38,236 nucleotides of DNA, taken from positions 1-38,236 of the forward strand of contig NZ_LIQZ01000352.1 of NCBI RefSeq assembly GCF_001418655.1. The letters are read 5' to 3'. Under the pieces are notes generated by a model that saw nothing but the letters and a program-made list of their open reading frames with translations, did no database searches and had not been told where the DNA came from. This DNA is from Streptomyces phaeochromogenes (GTDB lineage: Bacteria; Actinomycetota; Actinomycetes; Streptomycetales; Streptomycetaceae). The position numbers were made by a program, and so were the translations under genes. Positions 1 to 7,868 of the stretch are shown here, piece after piece; position 1 is the first letter of the stretch; each line of letters opens with the position of its first letter.

Positions 1-613
1 GCTCCCCCTGCCGCCCGAAGAGGCTGAGGAACTCCACCGGCCCCTCCCCCGTCGACCCGAACCAGTGGGGCACACGCGTGTCGAACTCGGCGGCCTCCCC
101 CGCGCCGAGTACGACGTCGTGCTCGCCGAGCACCAGACGCAGCCGCCCGGAGAGCACGTACAGCCATTCGTAGCCCTCGTGCGTCCGCGGTTCCGGCTCC
201 AGTTTCCGCTGCGGTTCGAGCACCTTGTAGGCCTGGAGGCCGCCGGGCTGGCGGGTGAGCGGCCAGTGCGTACGGCCGTGCATGACGATGGGCTTCGCCG
301 CGCGGATGCGGGGGTCGCCCACCTGCGGGGCCCCGACGAGTTCGTCGAGAGGCACCTGGTGGGCACGGGCGATGGGCAGCAGGAGCTCCAGGCTGGGTTT
401 GCGCAGTCCGGACTCCAGACGGGACAGCGTGCTCACGGAGATTCCGGTGGCGGAGGACAGACCCGCCAGAGTGGCACCCCGCTCCTTGCGGATGCGGCGC
501 AGCCGCGGTCCGACTTCCGCGAGGACGCCGTCGGTGTCCGTATCCACACCGGTCTCCGCACTGGTTTCCGCGCCGGTCTCCTTGTGCCCCTTGTGTTTGT
601 CGCTCTCGCTCAT
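1..613 (-). CDS. XRE-family regulator with C-terminal cupin domain (3' end cut by window edge)
   Basis: The minus strand from the ATG at 613 to the window edge reads as an open protein of 204 codons with no stop, so the C-terminus is missing. Residues about 37-85 form a helix-turn-helix of the Cro/C1 (XRE) type, with the stretch TLAGLSSATGISVSTLSRLE. Residues about 120-204 form a cupin barrel (EGYEWLYVLSGRLRLVLGEH). This HTH-cupin architecture is typical of small-molecule-responsive repressors that often control an adjacent divergent enzyme gene. Here the divergent neighbour is the flavin oxidoreductase at 691, only 77 bases away, and it is the obvious target. The ATG lies directly against a near-consensus promoter, suggesting a leaderless mRNA. 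The ligand is unknown. Confidence 0.88.
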   Translation of the reverse strand, partial: MSESDKHKGHKETGAETSAETGVDTDTDGVLAEVGPRLRRIRKERGATLAGLSSATGISVSTLSRLESGLRKPSLELLLPIARAHQVPLDELVGAPQVGDPRIRAAKPIVMHGRTHWPLTRQPGGLQAYKVLEPQRKLEPEPRTHEGYEWLYVLSGRLRLVLGEHDVVLGAGEAAEFDTRVPHWFGSTGEGPVEFLSLFGRQGE

Positions 614-619
614 CTCCTC

Positions 620-648
620 ATTGCAGTTTCGGCAAAGATGTTTGTCAA
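620..648 (-). promoter_or_regulatory. Probable leaderless, autoregulated promoter of the XRE-cupin gene
   Basis: Read on the minus strand, TTGACA (648-643) and TGCAAT (625-620) are separated by exactly 17 bases. The start codon begins only six bases past the -10 box, so the transcript would start at or beside the ATG. A near-palindrome, GGCAAA-GATG-TTTGTC (631-646, one mismatch), covers the -35 box and part of the spacer and is the best candidate operator for the encoded regulator. Promoter and operator are inferred from sequence only. Confidence 0.55.
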
Positions 649-690
649 TACGGCAGGAGATGAGCGACCTTCTCAGTGGAGGTGGTCACC

Positions 691-1626
691 ATGACCGAGA
701 GGTACGAAGTGGTCGTCGTCGGAGGCGGCACGGCCGGACTGTCCGCCGCGCTCGTCCTGGGACGCGCACGGCGGAGTGTGCTCGTGATCGACACGGGCGA
801 GCCGCGCAACGCACCAGCCGCCCACATGCAGGGCTATCTGTCGCGGGACGGCATGTCGCCGATGGAGTTCCTCGCCGTGGGACGGGAGGAGATCGCGCGC
901 TACGGCGTCGAACTCGTCCGGGACCGGGCGGTGGACGTGGCCAAGGACACGGACGGGGAGTTCGACGTGACGCTCGAAGGCGGGCGCACGGTGCACGGGC
1001 GCCGGCTGGTCGTCGCCACCGGCCTCGCGGACGAACTGCCGAAGGTGCCGGGTGTCGCCGAGCGGTTCGGGCGGGACGTGCTGCACTGCCCGTACTGCCA
1101 CGGCTGGGAGGTACGGGACCAGGCCTTCGGCGTGCTCGCCACGACCCCGATGGCCGTCCACCAGGCGCTGATGGTCTCCCAGTGGTCGAAGGACGTGACC
1201 CTCTTCCTGCACACGGTCGGCGAGGAGGAACTCGCGGACGAGGATCTGCGCAGGCTCGCCGCGGCCGGGGTCGACGTGGTGCCCGGCGAGGTCGCCGGAC
1301 TGGTCGTCGACGACGACCGGCTCACCGGAATCCGGCTCGCGGACGGCACGACGCACGAGCGCTCGGTCCTGTTCGTCGCACCCCGAGCGATCCCGCGCAC
1401 CGGTCTCCTGGAGCGGCTCGGCGCCGAACTGCAGGAGACACCGTTCGGCACGTACGCCGTGGTCGACCCGACGGGTCTGACCAGCGTCCCCGGCGTCTGG
1501 GCGGCGGGCAACGCGATCGGCTTCGGCGAGCAGGTGGTGAACGCGGCGAGCGGCGGCTACCGCGCGGGAGCCACGATCAACGGCGAACTGCTCTTCACGG
1601 ACCTCGACGCGGCCGTGCGGGCGTAG
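691..1626 (+). CDS. Thioredoxin reductase-like NAD(P)/FAD oxidoreductase (CPYC type)
   Basis: A flavoprotein of 311 residues, about the length of low-molecular-weight thioredoxin reductases. The N-terminal dinucleotide-binding motif is VVVVGGGTAGLSAA. C133-P-Y-C136 sits where the redox-active CxxC of thioredoxin reductases lies, and the C-terminal FAD motif appears around GVWAAGNAIG. The CPYCHGWE context is that of a group of actinobacterial TrxR-like proteins whose electron acceptor is often not thioredoxin, so the natural substrate is uncertain. The ATG at 691 is preferred over the in-frame GTG at 676 because GGAGG (678-682) stands eight bases before it. It is divergent from the XRE-cupin regulator and probably controlled by it. 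No thioredoxin gene is adjacent. Confidence 0.87.
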   Translation: MTERYEVVVVGGGTAGLSAALVLGRARRSVLVIDTGEPRNAPAAHMQGYLSRDGMSPMEFLAVGREEIARYGVELVRDRAVDVAKDTDGEFDVTLEGGRTVHGRRLVVATGLADELPKVPGVAERFGRDVLHCPYCHGWEVRDQAFGVLATTPMAVHQALMVSQWSKDVTLFLHTVGEEELADEDLRRLAAAGVDVVPGEVAGLVVDDDRLTGIRLADGTTHERSVLFVAPRAIPRTGLLERLGAELQETPFGTYAVVDPTGLTSVPGVWAAGNAIGFGEQVVNAASGGYRAGATINGELLFTDLDAAVRA

Positions 1627-1644
1627 CCGGGGCCCCGGCTACGC
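1621..1644 (+). terminator. Perfect 24-bp palindrome at the end of the oxidoreductase gene
   Basis: Arms GCGTAGCCGGGG (1621-1632) and CCCCGGCTACGC (1633-1644) are perfectly complementary with no spacer. The left arm contains the TAG stop codon (1624-1626). No T-run follows, as is common in high-GC actinomycete terminators. Confidence 0.7.
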
Positions 1645-1700
1645 CTGCTTCACGGGCGCGGGCGCAATCGCAGGCTCAGGCGCGGGCTCAGGCCCGAGCC

Positions 1701-1922
1701 GTAGCCACGCGGAGTGCGGAGTGGAGTCGCCGCGCGGACGTGCGGGCGGCGGCATGGACCCGGCCGCGCGGCCGTGGGCCCGGAACCGTGAAACCACGGC
1801 CCTGAGCCGCGGCCCACAGTCGCGCGGGGCCCTGACCGTAGCCATGCGGAGTGGAGTCGCCATGCGGCCGTGCGGGCGGCGCCGCGGGCCCGAGGCCGTG
1901 AGCCCCGAGCCCTGGTCCACAG
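1701..1922. repeat. Two divergent tandem copies of a ~85-119 bp unit in a gene-free stretch
   Basis: The interval 1627-1993 has no convincing gene. Copy 1 (1701-1819) and copy 2 (1838-1922) share an opening of the form GTAGCCAYGCGGAGTG, then GAGTCGCC, then CGTGCGGGCGGC. Both end in a CCGTGA...CACAG block. Copy 2 lacks a seven-base duplication and roughly 25 bases in the middle. The frame of the downstream ligase stays open through the repeats, but they are not credible coding sequence because the ligase family N-terminus begins at 1994. Confidence 0.65.
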
Positions 1923-1993
1923 CCCGAAGACCCCGCTGTGCGGGTGTCCCCCGTGCGGGCGCGGATCGGGCGCCTCCGTTGCACCATGGCTGC

Positions 1994-3541
1994 ATGCTGC
2001 TGCACCGGCTCGCCCGTGTGTCCCAGGAGGTCGCCGCCACCTCGGCGCGGTCCCGGAAGACGGCTCTGCTCGCGGAGCTGTTCCGGGACGCCGAGGCGGA
2101 CGACGTGCCGATCGTCATCCCGTATCTTGCGGGCCGCCTTCCCCAGGGGCGGCTCGGCATCGGCTGGAAGATCCTCGGCACGCCGGTTCCGCCCGCCGCG
2201 GAACCCACCCTGACCGTGCGGGAGGTGGACGCCCGCCTCACGGCCCTCGGCAAGGTCTCCGGCACCGGCTCCCAGGCGGAACGGGCGCGGCTGGTGGCCG
2301 AGTTGATGGGTGCGTCCACCGAACCCGAGCAGCGGTTCCTGCTCGGGCTGATCGGCGGCGAGGTCCGTCAGGGCGCCCTGGACGCCGTCGCCATGGAGGG
2401 CCTCGCCCAGGCGACGGGCGCGCCTTCTGCCGACGTACGGCGTGCGGTGATGCTGGCGGGTTCGCTGCAGACCGTGGCCGAGCGGCTGCTCGCCGACGGA
2501 CCGGAGGCCCTCGCCGCGTTCCGGCTCACCGTCGGCCGTCCCGTCCAGCCGATGCTCGCGCACAGCGCCTCGTCGGTCGCCGAGGCGATCGACAAGCTCG
2601 GCGCCTGTGCGGTCGAGGAGAAGCTGGACGGCATCCGCGTCCAGGTCCACCGCGACGGCGACGACGTACGCCTCTACACCCGCACCCTGGACGACATCAC
2701 GGACCGACTGCCCGAACTCACTTCTGCTGCACGGGAGTTGAAGGGCGAGCACTTCATCCTCGACGGTGAGGTCATCGCGTTCGACGAGGGCGGGCGCCCG
2801 CGGTCGTTCCAGGACATCGCCGGCCGCGTGGGCTCCCGCGTGGACGTCGCCACGGCCGCCGAGGCCGTCCCCGTCTCCCCCGTCTTCTTCGACGCGCTCT
2901 CCGTGGACGGCCGCGACCTGCTCGACCTGCCGTTCGCCGACCGCCACACGGAACTGGCCCGTCTGGTCCCCGAGCCGATGCGCGTACGGCGCACCCTCGT
3001 GGCCGATCCGGCGGACGAGCGGGCACGGGCGGCTGCCGAACAGTTCCTCGCCGACACGCTGAAGCGGGGCCACGAGGGCGTCGTACTCAAGGCCCTCGAC
3101 GCCCCCTACAGCGCGGGCCGGCGCGGTGCCTCCTGGCTGAAGGTCAAGCCCGTACACACCCTGGACCTGGTCGTGCTGGCCGCCGAGTGGGGTCACGGGC
3201 GGCGCACCGGCAAGCTCTCCAACCTGCATCTGGGCGCCCGCAATCCGGACGGCTCCTTCGCCATGCTGGGCAAGACCTTCAAGGGTCTGACGGACGTGAT
3301 GCTGGCCTGGCAGACCGAGCGGCTCCAGGAACTCGCCGTCGAGGACAACGGCTGGGTCGTGACCGTCCGTCCCGAACTCGTCGTCGAGATCGCGTACGAC
3401 GGTCTGCAGCGCTCCACGCGCTACCCGGCGGGCGTGACCCTCCGCTTCGCCCGGGTCGTGCGCTACCGCGAGGACAAGACTCCGGACCAGGCCGACACCG
3501 TGGAAACCCTGCTCGCCGCCCACCCGGAGGTCACCCCGTGA
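1994..3541 (+). CDS. ATP-dependent DNA ligase (LigB/LigC type)
   Basis: A protein of 515 residues. An N-terminal helical DNA-binding domain (about 1-180) is followed by the nucleotidyltransferase core and an OB-fold C-terminus. Motif I is EEKLDGIRVQ, with the adenylated lysine at K210. Motif V is present as the lysine pair in WLKVKP. Such ligases seal nicks with ATP and are accessory to the NAD-dependent LigA in actinobacteria. The start MLLHRLARVSQEV agrees with the family N-terminus as I remember it. There is no clear Shine-Dalgarno sequence, and the upstream open frame runs through repetitive DNA. The stop overlaps the Nudix gene, so the two are co-translated. Confidence 0.93.
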   Translation: MLLHRLARVSQEVAATSARSRKTALLAELFRDAEADDVPIVIPYLAGRLPQGRLGIGWKILGTPVPPAAEPTLTVREVDARLTALGKVSGTGSQAERARLVAELMGASTEPEQRFLLGLIGGEVRQGALDAVAMEGLAQATGAPSADVRRAVMLAGSLQTVAERLLADGPEALAAFRLTVGRPVQPMLAHSASSVAEAIDKLGACAVEEKLDGIRVQVHRDGDDVRLYTRTLDDITDRLPELTSAARELKGEHFILDGEVIAFDEGGRPRSFQDIAGRVGSRVDVATAAEAVPVSPVFFDALSVDGRDLLDLPFADRHTELARLVPEPMRVRRTLVADPADERARAAAEQFLADTLKRGHEGVVLKALDAPYSAGRRGASWLKVKPVHTLDLVVLAAEWGHGRRTGKLSNLHLGARNPDGSFAMLGKTFKGLTDVMLAWQTERLQELAVEDNGWVVTVRPELVVEIAYDGLQRSTRYPAGVTLRFARVVRYREDKTPDQADTVETLLAAHPEVTP

Positions 3542-4008
3542 CCGCCCCCGTGAAACGCAGCGCGGGCCTGCTCCTCTTCCGCCGCACCGACCAAGGCATC
3601 GAGGTACTCCTGGGCTACATGGGCGGCCCCTTCTTCGCCCGTCGCGACGCCGGCGCGTGGACCGTACCCAAGGGCGAGTACGAGCCGGACGAAGCCGCCT
3701 GGGACGCGGCACGCCGAGAGTTCCAGGAGGAACTGGGCCTCCCGCCTCCCGACGGCGACCCCATCCCCCTCGGCGAGGTCACCCAGACGAACCGCAAGGT
3801 CGTCACGGTCTGGGCCATCGAGGCGGACCTGGACGTGACGATGATGGTCCCCGGCACCTTCACGATGGAATGGCCGCGGGGCTCGGGCCGGGTCCAGGAG
3901 TTCCCGGAACTGGACAGAGCGGAATGGCTGGATCTGGACCGAGCACGGGCTCTGCTGGTCAAGGCCCAGACGACGTTCCTGGACCGCCTCGCAGAACAGA
4001 CGAGCTGA
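3538..4008 (+). CDS. Nudix hydrolase
   Basis: A protein of 156 residues starting at a GTG that overlaps the ligase stop (GTGA, 3538-3541), with GGAGG at 3526-3530 seven bases upstream. The complete Nudix box is present: G46, five residues, E52, seven residues, then REFQEELGL (60-68). The enzyme should hydrolyse a nucleoside diphosphate linked to some moiety. The family includes MutT-like sanitation enzymes and others, and the substrate cannot be read from the sequence. Translational coupling to a DNA ligase hints at a repair or nucleotide-pool role, but that is inference. A hairpin repeat element follows the stop codon directly. Confidence 0.93.
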   Translation: MTAPVKRSAGLLLFRRTDQGIEVLLGYMGGPFFARRDAGAWTVPKGEYEPDEAAWDAARREFQEELGLPPPDGDPIPLGEVTQTNRKVVTVWAIEADLDVTMMVPGTFTMEWPRGSGRVQEFPELDRAEWLDLDRARALLVKAQTTFLDRLAEQTS

Positions 4009-4013
4009 GGAGA

Positions 4014-4056
4014 CGCGCCCCTTCTTTTAGGGGCGCGGGGAACTGCGCGACCAGCC
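4014..4056 (+). repeat. Hairpin-plus-tail repeat, copy A (probable terminator)
   Basis: Stem CGCGCCCC (4014-4021) and GGGGCGCG (4030-4037) around the loop TTCTTTTA is followed by the conserved tail GGGAACTGCGCGACCAGCC (4038-4056). It lies six bases after the Nudix stop. The same element recurs at 5893-5931, 9620-9688, 11777-11813 and 27545-27589. The hairpin likely ends transcription; the role of the tail is unknown. The rest of the gap up to 4198 holds no gene. Confidence 0.8.
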
Positions 4057-4198
4057 ACGGCGCACCCGCACGTCGAACACCGCCCCCGGGACGCCACGCA
4101 TGCCGGGTCCCCGCACGGGTACGCGGCCCGTCCGCGTTGCGCCCCGTCCCGCGGAGCGAGATTGTCGAAGTCACAGCCCGTACCAGGAGGTCAAAGCC

Positions 4199-5584
4199 AT
4201 GCCCATCGCAACGGTGAACCCGGCGAACGGCGAAACGCTCAAGACCTATGACGCCCTGAGCGCCGAGGAGATCGAACACCGCCTCGCGACCGCAGAGGCG
4301 GCGTTCCACACCCACCGCACAACCTCATTCGCCGAGCGCGCACAGCTACTGCACCGGGCCGCCGACCTCCTGGAAGGCGACGCGCAGGACATCGCGCGCG
4401 TGATGACGACGGAGATGGGCAAGCCGGTCAAACAGGCTCGCGCCGAGGCCGCCAAGTGCGCGAAGGCGATGCACTGGTACGCCGACCACGCCGAGAAGCT
4501 CCTCGCCGACGAGGAGGGCGACACGGCCGACGCGCAGGACTCCGGCGCCTCCCGCGTCCTCGTGCGTTACCGCCCGCTCGGCCCGGTCCTGGCGGTCATG
4601 CCGTGGAACTTCCCGCTCTGGCAGGTGATCCGCTTCGCCGCGCCCGCGCTGATGGCGGGCAACGTCGGCCTGCTCAAGCACGCCTCGAACGTCCCGCAGA
4701 CCGCCCTCTACCTGGAGGACCTGTTCCGCCGGGCGGGCTACCCGGAGGGCTGTTTCCAGACACTGCTCATCGGCTCGGGCGCGGTCGAGGACGTCCTGCG
4801 CGACCCGCGGGTCAAGGCGGCCACCCTGACGGGCAGCGAACCGGCGGGCCGCGCGGTCGCCTCCGTCGCCGGGGACGAGGTCAAGAAGACGGTCCTGGAG
4901 CTCGGCGGCAGCGACCCGTACGTGGTGATGCCGTCGGCGGACGTCGAACGGGCGGCGCAGGTCGCGGTGACGGCCCGGGTGCAGAACAACGGACAGTCGT
5001 GCATCGCCGCCAAGCGGTTCATCGTGCACACGGACGTCTTCGACGCCTTCGCCGAGCGCTTCACGGCGGGCATGAAGGCCCTGACGGTGGGCGACCCCCT
5101 GGACGAGAACACGGACGTCGGCCCCCTCTCCACCGAACAGGGCCGCGGCGACCTGGAGGAGCTCGTCGACGACGCCGTCGAGAGCGGCGCGACCGTCCTG
5201 TGCGGCGGCGAGCGCCCCGACGGGTCCGGCTGGTACTACCCGCCGACCGTCCTCACCGACATCACCCCCGAGATGCGCATCCACCTTGAGGAGGCCTTCG
5301 GACCGGTGGCCACGCTCTACCGCGCCGCCGATCTCGACGAGGCCGTGGCGATCGCCAACGACACGCCGTTCGGGTTGAGTTCCAACGTCTGGACCCGCGA
5401 CGAGGCCGAGATCGACCGTTTCGTACGTGATCTGGAGGCGGGTGGCGTGTACGTCAACGGGATGACGGCGTCCCACCCGGCGTTCCCGTTCGGCGGGGTG
5501 AAGAGGTCCGGCTACGGGCGTGAGCTGTCGGGACACGGAATCCGAGAGTTCTGCAACATCACCACCGTATGGCACGGAGCGTGA
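4199..5584 (+). CDS. NAD(P)-dependent succinate-semialdehyde dehydrogenase-type aldehyde dehydrogenase
   Basis: A protein of 461 residues with a full ALDH fold. The general base is in LELGGSDP (E234) and the nucleophile in NNGQSCIAAKRF (C268). The cofactor-binding PWNFPLWQ and the C-terminal PFGGVKRSGYGRELS are both present. It resembles the GabD group that oxidises succinate semialdehyde to succinate, although paralogues take other short aldehydes. The ATG at 4199 has AGGAGG at 4185-4190, eight bases upstream. An upstream in-frame start at 4100 would add a low-complexity leader and is rejected. It is followed after 25 bases by a small conserved gene. Confidence 0.93.
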   Translation: MPIATVNPANGETLKTYDALSAEEIEHRLATAEAAFHTHRTTSFAERAQLLHRAADLLEGDAQDIARVMTTEMGKPVKQARAEAAKCAKAMHWYADHAEKLLADEEGDTADAQDSGASRVLVRYRPLGPVLAVMPWNFPLWQVIRFAAPALMAGNVGLLKHASNVPQTALYLEDLFRRAGYPEGCFQTLLIGSGAVEDVLRDPRVKAATLTGSEPAGRAVASVAGDEVKKTVLELGGSDPYVVMPSADVERAAQVAVTARVQNNGQSCIAAKRFIVHTDVFDAFAERFTAGMKALTVGDPLDENTDVGPLSTEQGRGDLEELVDDAVESGATVLCGGERPDGSGWYYPPTVLTDITPEMRIHLEEAFGPVATLYRAADLDEAVAIANDTPFGLSSNVWTRDEAEIDRFVRDLEAGGVYVNGMTASHPAFPFGGVKRSGYGRELSGHGIREFCNITTVWHGA

Positions 5585-5609
5585 GCGTTCCGGAGCTACG
5601 ATCCCCACT

Positions 5610-5849
5610 GTGAACCGCGAAGTGACCCTGCCTCTGATCGTCGACGACCGCGGTACCTTGCAGGTTTCCGCGGCCGACGTGAGCAAGCTCCTGCGAACGA
5701 TGGGTGGTCGGTGGCTGCATCTGGTGGAGGCGGGGCAGGACGGGCTCGACGAGGACACCGTCGCCGCCCTCACGATCGAGCTCGCGAAGCTCGCCGACCG
5801 TATTGACGTGGCATGCATCGCGCACAGCAGTGGTAGTGCCTCCGGCTGA
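5610..5849 (+). CDS. Small conserved actinobacterial protein (DUF6213-like)
   Basis: A soluble protein of 79 residues with a GTG start 25 bases after the dehydrogenase stop, so probably the same transcript. The sequence MNREVTLPLIVDDRG...LLRTMGGRWLHLV, then an acidic helix, matches my memory of a short Streptomyces family annotated DUF6213. There is no signal peptide, membrane segment or metal motif. The function is unknown. Confidence 0.7.
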   Translation: MNREVTLPLIVDDRGTLQVSAADVSKLLRTMGGRWLHLVEAGQDGLDEDTVAALTIELAKLADRIDVACIAHSSGSASG

Positions 5850-5892
5850 GGGCGCCGCTTCCCAGGTCGTCCGGACGCTGCGGGTTGTTTGT

Positions 5893-5931
5893 GGCCGGGC
5901 GCGCAGTTCCCCGCGCCCCTTACGGGGCGCG
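5893..5931 (-). repeat. Hairpin-plus-tail repeat, copy B (inverted; bidirectional terminator candidate)
   Basis: Stem CGCGCCCC (5912-5919) and GGGGCGCG (5924-5931) with loop TTAC. The tail lies on the opposite side (5893-5911) and differs from the reverse complement of copy A at two positions. It sits between convergent genes, two bases from the stop codon of the TenA-like gene. Confidence 0.8.
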
Positions 5932-5933
5932 CC

Positions 5934-6623
5934 TCAGTGGGCCCTTTGATCCAGTTCCCATAGCGCGTGCCAGAACATGGCCTCGTAGCTCGCCAGCAGG
6001 CGGCCGTAGTGGTGGGCCTCGTTCTCGTCCAGTCGTCCGGCGTCGAGCCCTGCCTGCACGGCCGACAAGGCCCGCTGGTCCAGTTCGGGTGACGGTTCGG
6101 CGAAGAAGTCGAAGAAGCCACAAGAGGCATCGTCGAAGCCGTAGTGGTCGCGCAGGGACTCGGCGATCGTGGCGCAATAGCCGCCCCAGGCCGCGAAGTT
6201 GGCGCTGAGGGCGAGGACCACCTCGGCCGGTGAGCCGTTCAGGGCCAGCCAGGCGACGTACGCGGGGTAGGCCTGGCAGTCGGCGAGGGGCTCGTACGCC
6301 GCTTCCCGTGCCGGGTCCACGCCGCAGGCCGCCACGTACGCCCCGAGCCGGTCCTGGGCCAGCGTCTCGCCCTCCGCGAGCATGCCGAAGAAGGCCGCGC
6401 ACTCGGGCCCGGCGGCCGTCCCCTCCGCGGCCGACCGTTCGGCCAGGTGGAGGAAGGCGCGGCGGTCCGCGGCGATGACATGGCGCTGTTCGAGGGCGAG
6501 GGCCGCGAGCGTGTCGCGGCGGGCCGCGCCCCGGGCGATCAGCGGGAGGAGGCGGTTGGCGTGGGGGTCGGGGGCGAGCTTTCCGGTGGTGCTCTCCAGC
6601 AGTTCCCTGGCCGTCCGCGTCAT
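5934..6623 (-). CDS. TenA/thiaminase-II-like helical protein
   Basis: A protein of 229 residues with an all-helical, heme-oxygenase-like fold typical of the TenA/PqqC superfamily: EQRHVIAADRRAFLHLA, then PLADCQAYPAYVAWLAL, a YCATIAESL helix and a C-terminal FWHALWELDQ. C116 is at the place of the catalytic cysteine of thiaminase II, but the surrounding residues differ from classical TenA, so thiamin salvage is not assured. It starts at 6623 with AAGGAG six bases upstream. It is divergent from rppA over 179 bases and may share regulation with the pigment operon. No thiamin genes are nearby. Confidence 0.72.
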   Translation of the reverse strand: MTRTARELLESTTGKLAPDPHANRLLPLIARGAARRDTLAALALEQRHVIAADRRAFLHLAERSAAEGTAAGPECAAFFGMLAEGETLAQDRLGAYVAACGVDPAREAAYEPLADCQAYPAYVAWLALNGSPAEVVLALSANFAAWGGYCATIAESLRDHYGFDDASCGFFDFFAEPSPELDQRALSAVQAGLDAGRLDENEAHHYGRLLASYEAMFWHALWELDQRAH

Positions 6624-6678
6624 CGCGTACTCCTTCGGTTCGGCTGACTCGCTGGCCCTGCGACCAGAGTGCCACGCC

Positions 6679-6690
6679 GACCCCGGGGTC
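6679..6690. promoter_or_regulatory. 12-bp perfect palindrome between TenA-like gene and rppA
   Basis: GACCCCGGGGTC (6679-6690) lies in the divergent region 6624-6802. A second shorter dyad, GGTGG-GA-CCACC, is at 6741-6752. Either could be an operator for one or both genes. No regulator gene is adjacent, so the binding protein is unknown. Confidence 0.35.
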
Positions 6691-6802
6691 CCCGATCTGG
6701 AGTAGTCCGGCGCGATATCCCGACCCTGCCGGGTGATCGTGGTGGGACCACCCTTCCGCCGAGGAGAGGGAGTTCCCGGCGGGCGAGAGAAGGCGCAGGC
6801 AC

Positions 6803-7867
6803 ATGGCGACTTTGTGCAGACCCGCGGTGTCCGTTCCGGAATACGTGATCACGATGGAGGAGACGCTGGAGCTGGCGCGCTCCCGCCACCCCGATCACCC
6901 CCAGCTGCCGCTCGCACTCCGGCTGATCGAGAACACCGGGGTACGCACCCGGCACATAGTGCGGCCCATCGAGGAAACCCTGAAGCACCCGGGCTTCGAG
7001 GAACGCAACAAGGCCTACGAGGCCGAGGCGAAGGCCCGTGTCCCGGCGGTCGTACAGCGGGCGCTCGACGACGCGGGGGTCCTGGCCGCCGACATCGACG
7101 TGATCATCTACGTCTCGTGCACGGGCTTCATGATGCCCTCGCTGACGGCCTGGCTGATCAACTCGATGGAGTTCTCCAGCGACACGCGCCAACTGCCGAT
7201 AGCGCAGCTCGGTTGCGCCGCCGGGGGCGCGGCGATCAACCGGGCGCACGACTTCTGCACGGCCTATCCCGAGGCCAACGCCCTCATCGTGGCCTGCGAG
7301 TTCTGCTCGCTGTGCTACCAGCCGACCGACCTGGGCGTCGGCTCGCTGCTGTGCAACGGCCTCTTCGGGGACGGGATAGCCGCGGCCGTCGTCCGCGGAC
7401 GCGGCGGCGAGGGCATCCGCCTGGAGCGCAACGGCTCGTACCTGATCCCGAAGACCGAGGACTGGATCATGTACGACGTCCGGGCCACCGGCTTCCACTT
7501 CCTGCTGGACAAGCGGGTGCCGACCACGATGGAGCCGCTCGCCCCCGCGCTGCAGGACCTGGCGGGCCTGCACGGCTGGGACGCCTCCGACCTGGACTTC
7601 TACATCATCCACGCCGGCGGTCCGCGGATCCTCGACGACCTCAGCACGTTCCTCCAAGTGGCACCGGAGGCCTTCCGGTTCAGCCGGGCGACGCTCACCG
7701 AGTACGGGAACATCGCCAGCGCCGTCGTCCTGGACGCGCTGCGCCGGCTGTTCGACGAGGGCGGCTCCCACCACCAGGCACGCGGACTTCTCGCCGGCTT
7801 CGGGCCGGGGATCACGGCCGAGATGGCACTGGGCCGCTGGCACCGTTCAGACGAAGAAACGGCATGA
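6803..7867 (+). CDS. rppA: 1,3,6,8-tetrahydroxynaphthalene synthase (type III polyketide synthase)
   Basis: A protein of 354 residues that condenses five malonyl-CoA units into THN, the precursor of flaviolin pigments. The catalytic triad is C138 (QLGCAAGGAA), H270 (IIHAGGPRIL) and N303 (EYGNIASA), with the numbering expected for Streptomyces RppA. The active-site shaping residues C106 (YVSCTGFM) and Y224 also fall at the positions reported for the S. coelicolor enzyme. The start at 6803 has GAGAGAAGG (6785-6793) upstream. It is the first gene of a three-gene operon, with the P450 start one base after its stop. Confidence 0.97.
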   Translation: MATLCRPAVSVPEYVITMEETLELARSRHPDHPQLPLALRLIENTGVRTRHIVRPIEETLKHPGFEERNKAYEAEAKARVPAVVQRALDDAGVLAADIDVIIYVSCTGFMMPSLTAWLINSMEFSSDTRQLPIAQLGCAAGGAAINRAHDFCTAYPEANALIVACEFCSLCYQPTDLGVGSLLCNGLFGDGIAAAVVRGRGGEGIRLERNGSYLIPKTEDWIMYDVRATGFHFLLDKRVPTTMEPLAPALQDLAGLHGWDASDLDFYIIHAGGPRILDDLSTFLQVAPEAFRFSRATLTEYGNIASAVVLDALRRLFDEGGSHHQARGLLAGFGPGITAEMALGRWHRSDEETA

Positions 7868-7868
7868 C

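Noticed and set aside
1721..1993. N-terminal extension of the DNA ligase
   Set aside because: The frame is open, but the sequence consists of tandem repeats giving Arg/Gly/Ala-rich protein. The family N-terminus MLLHRLARVSQEV starts at 1994.
1688..3712. Open frame of 674 codons on the minus strand
   Set aside because: Antisense shadow of the DNA ligase and Nudix genes; low-complexity Arg/Gly/Asp-rich product without motifs.
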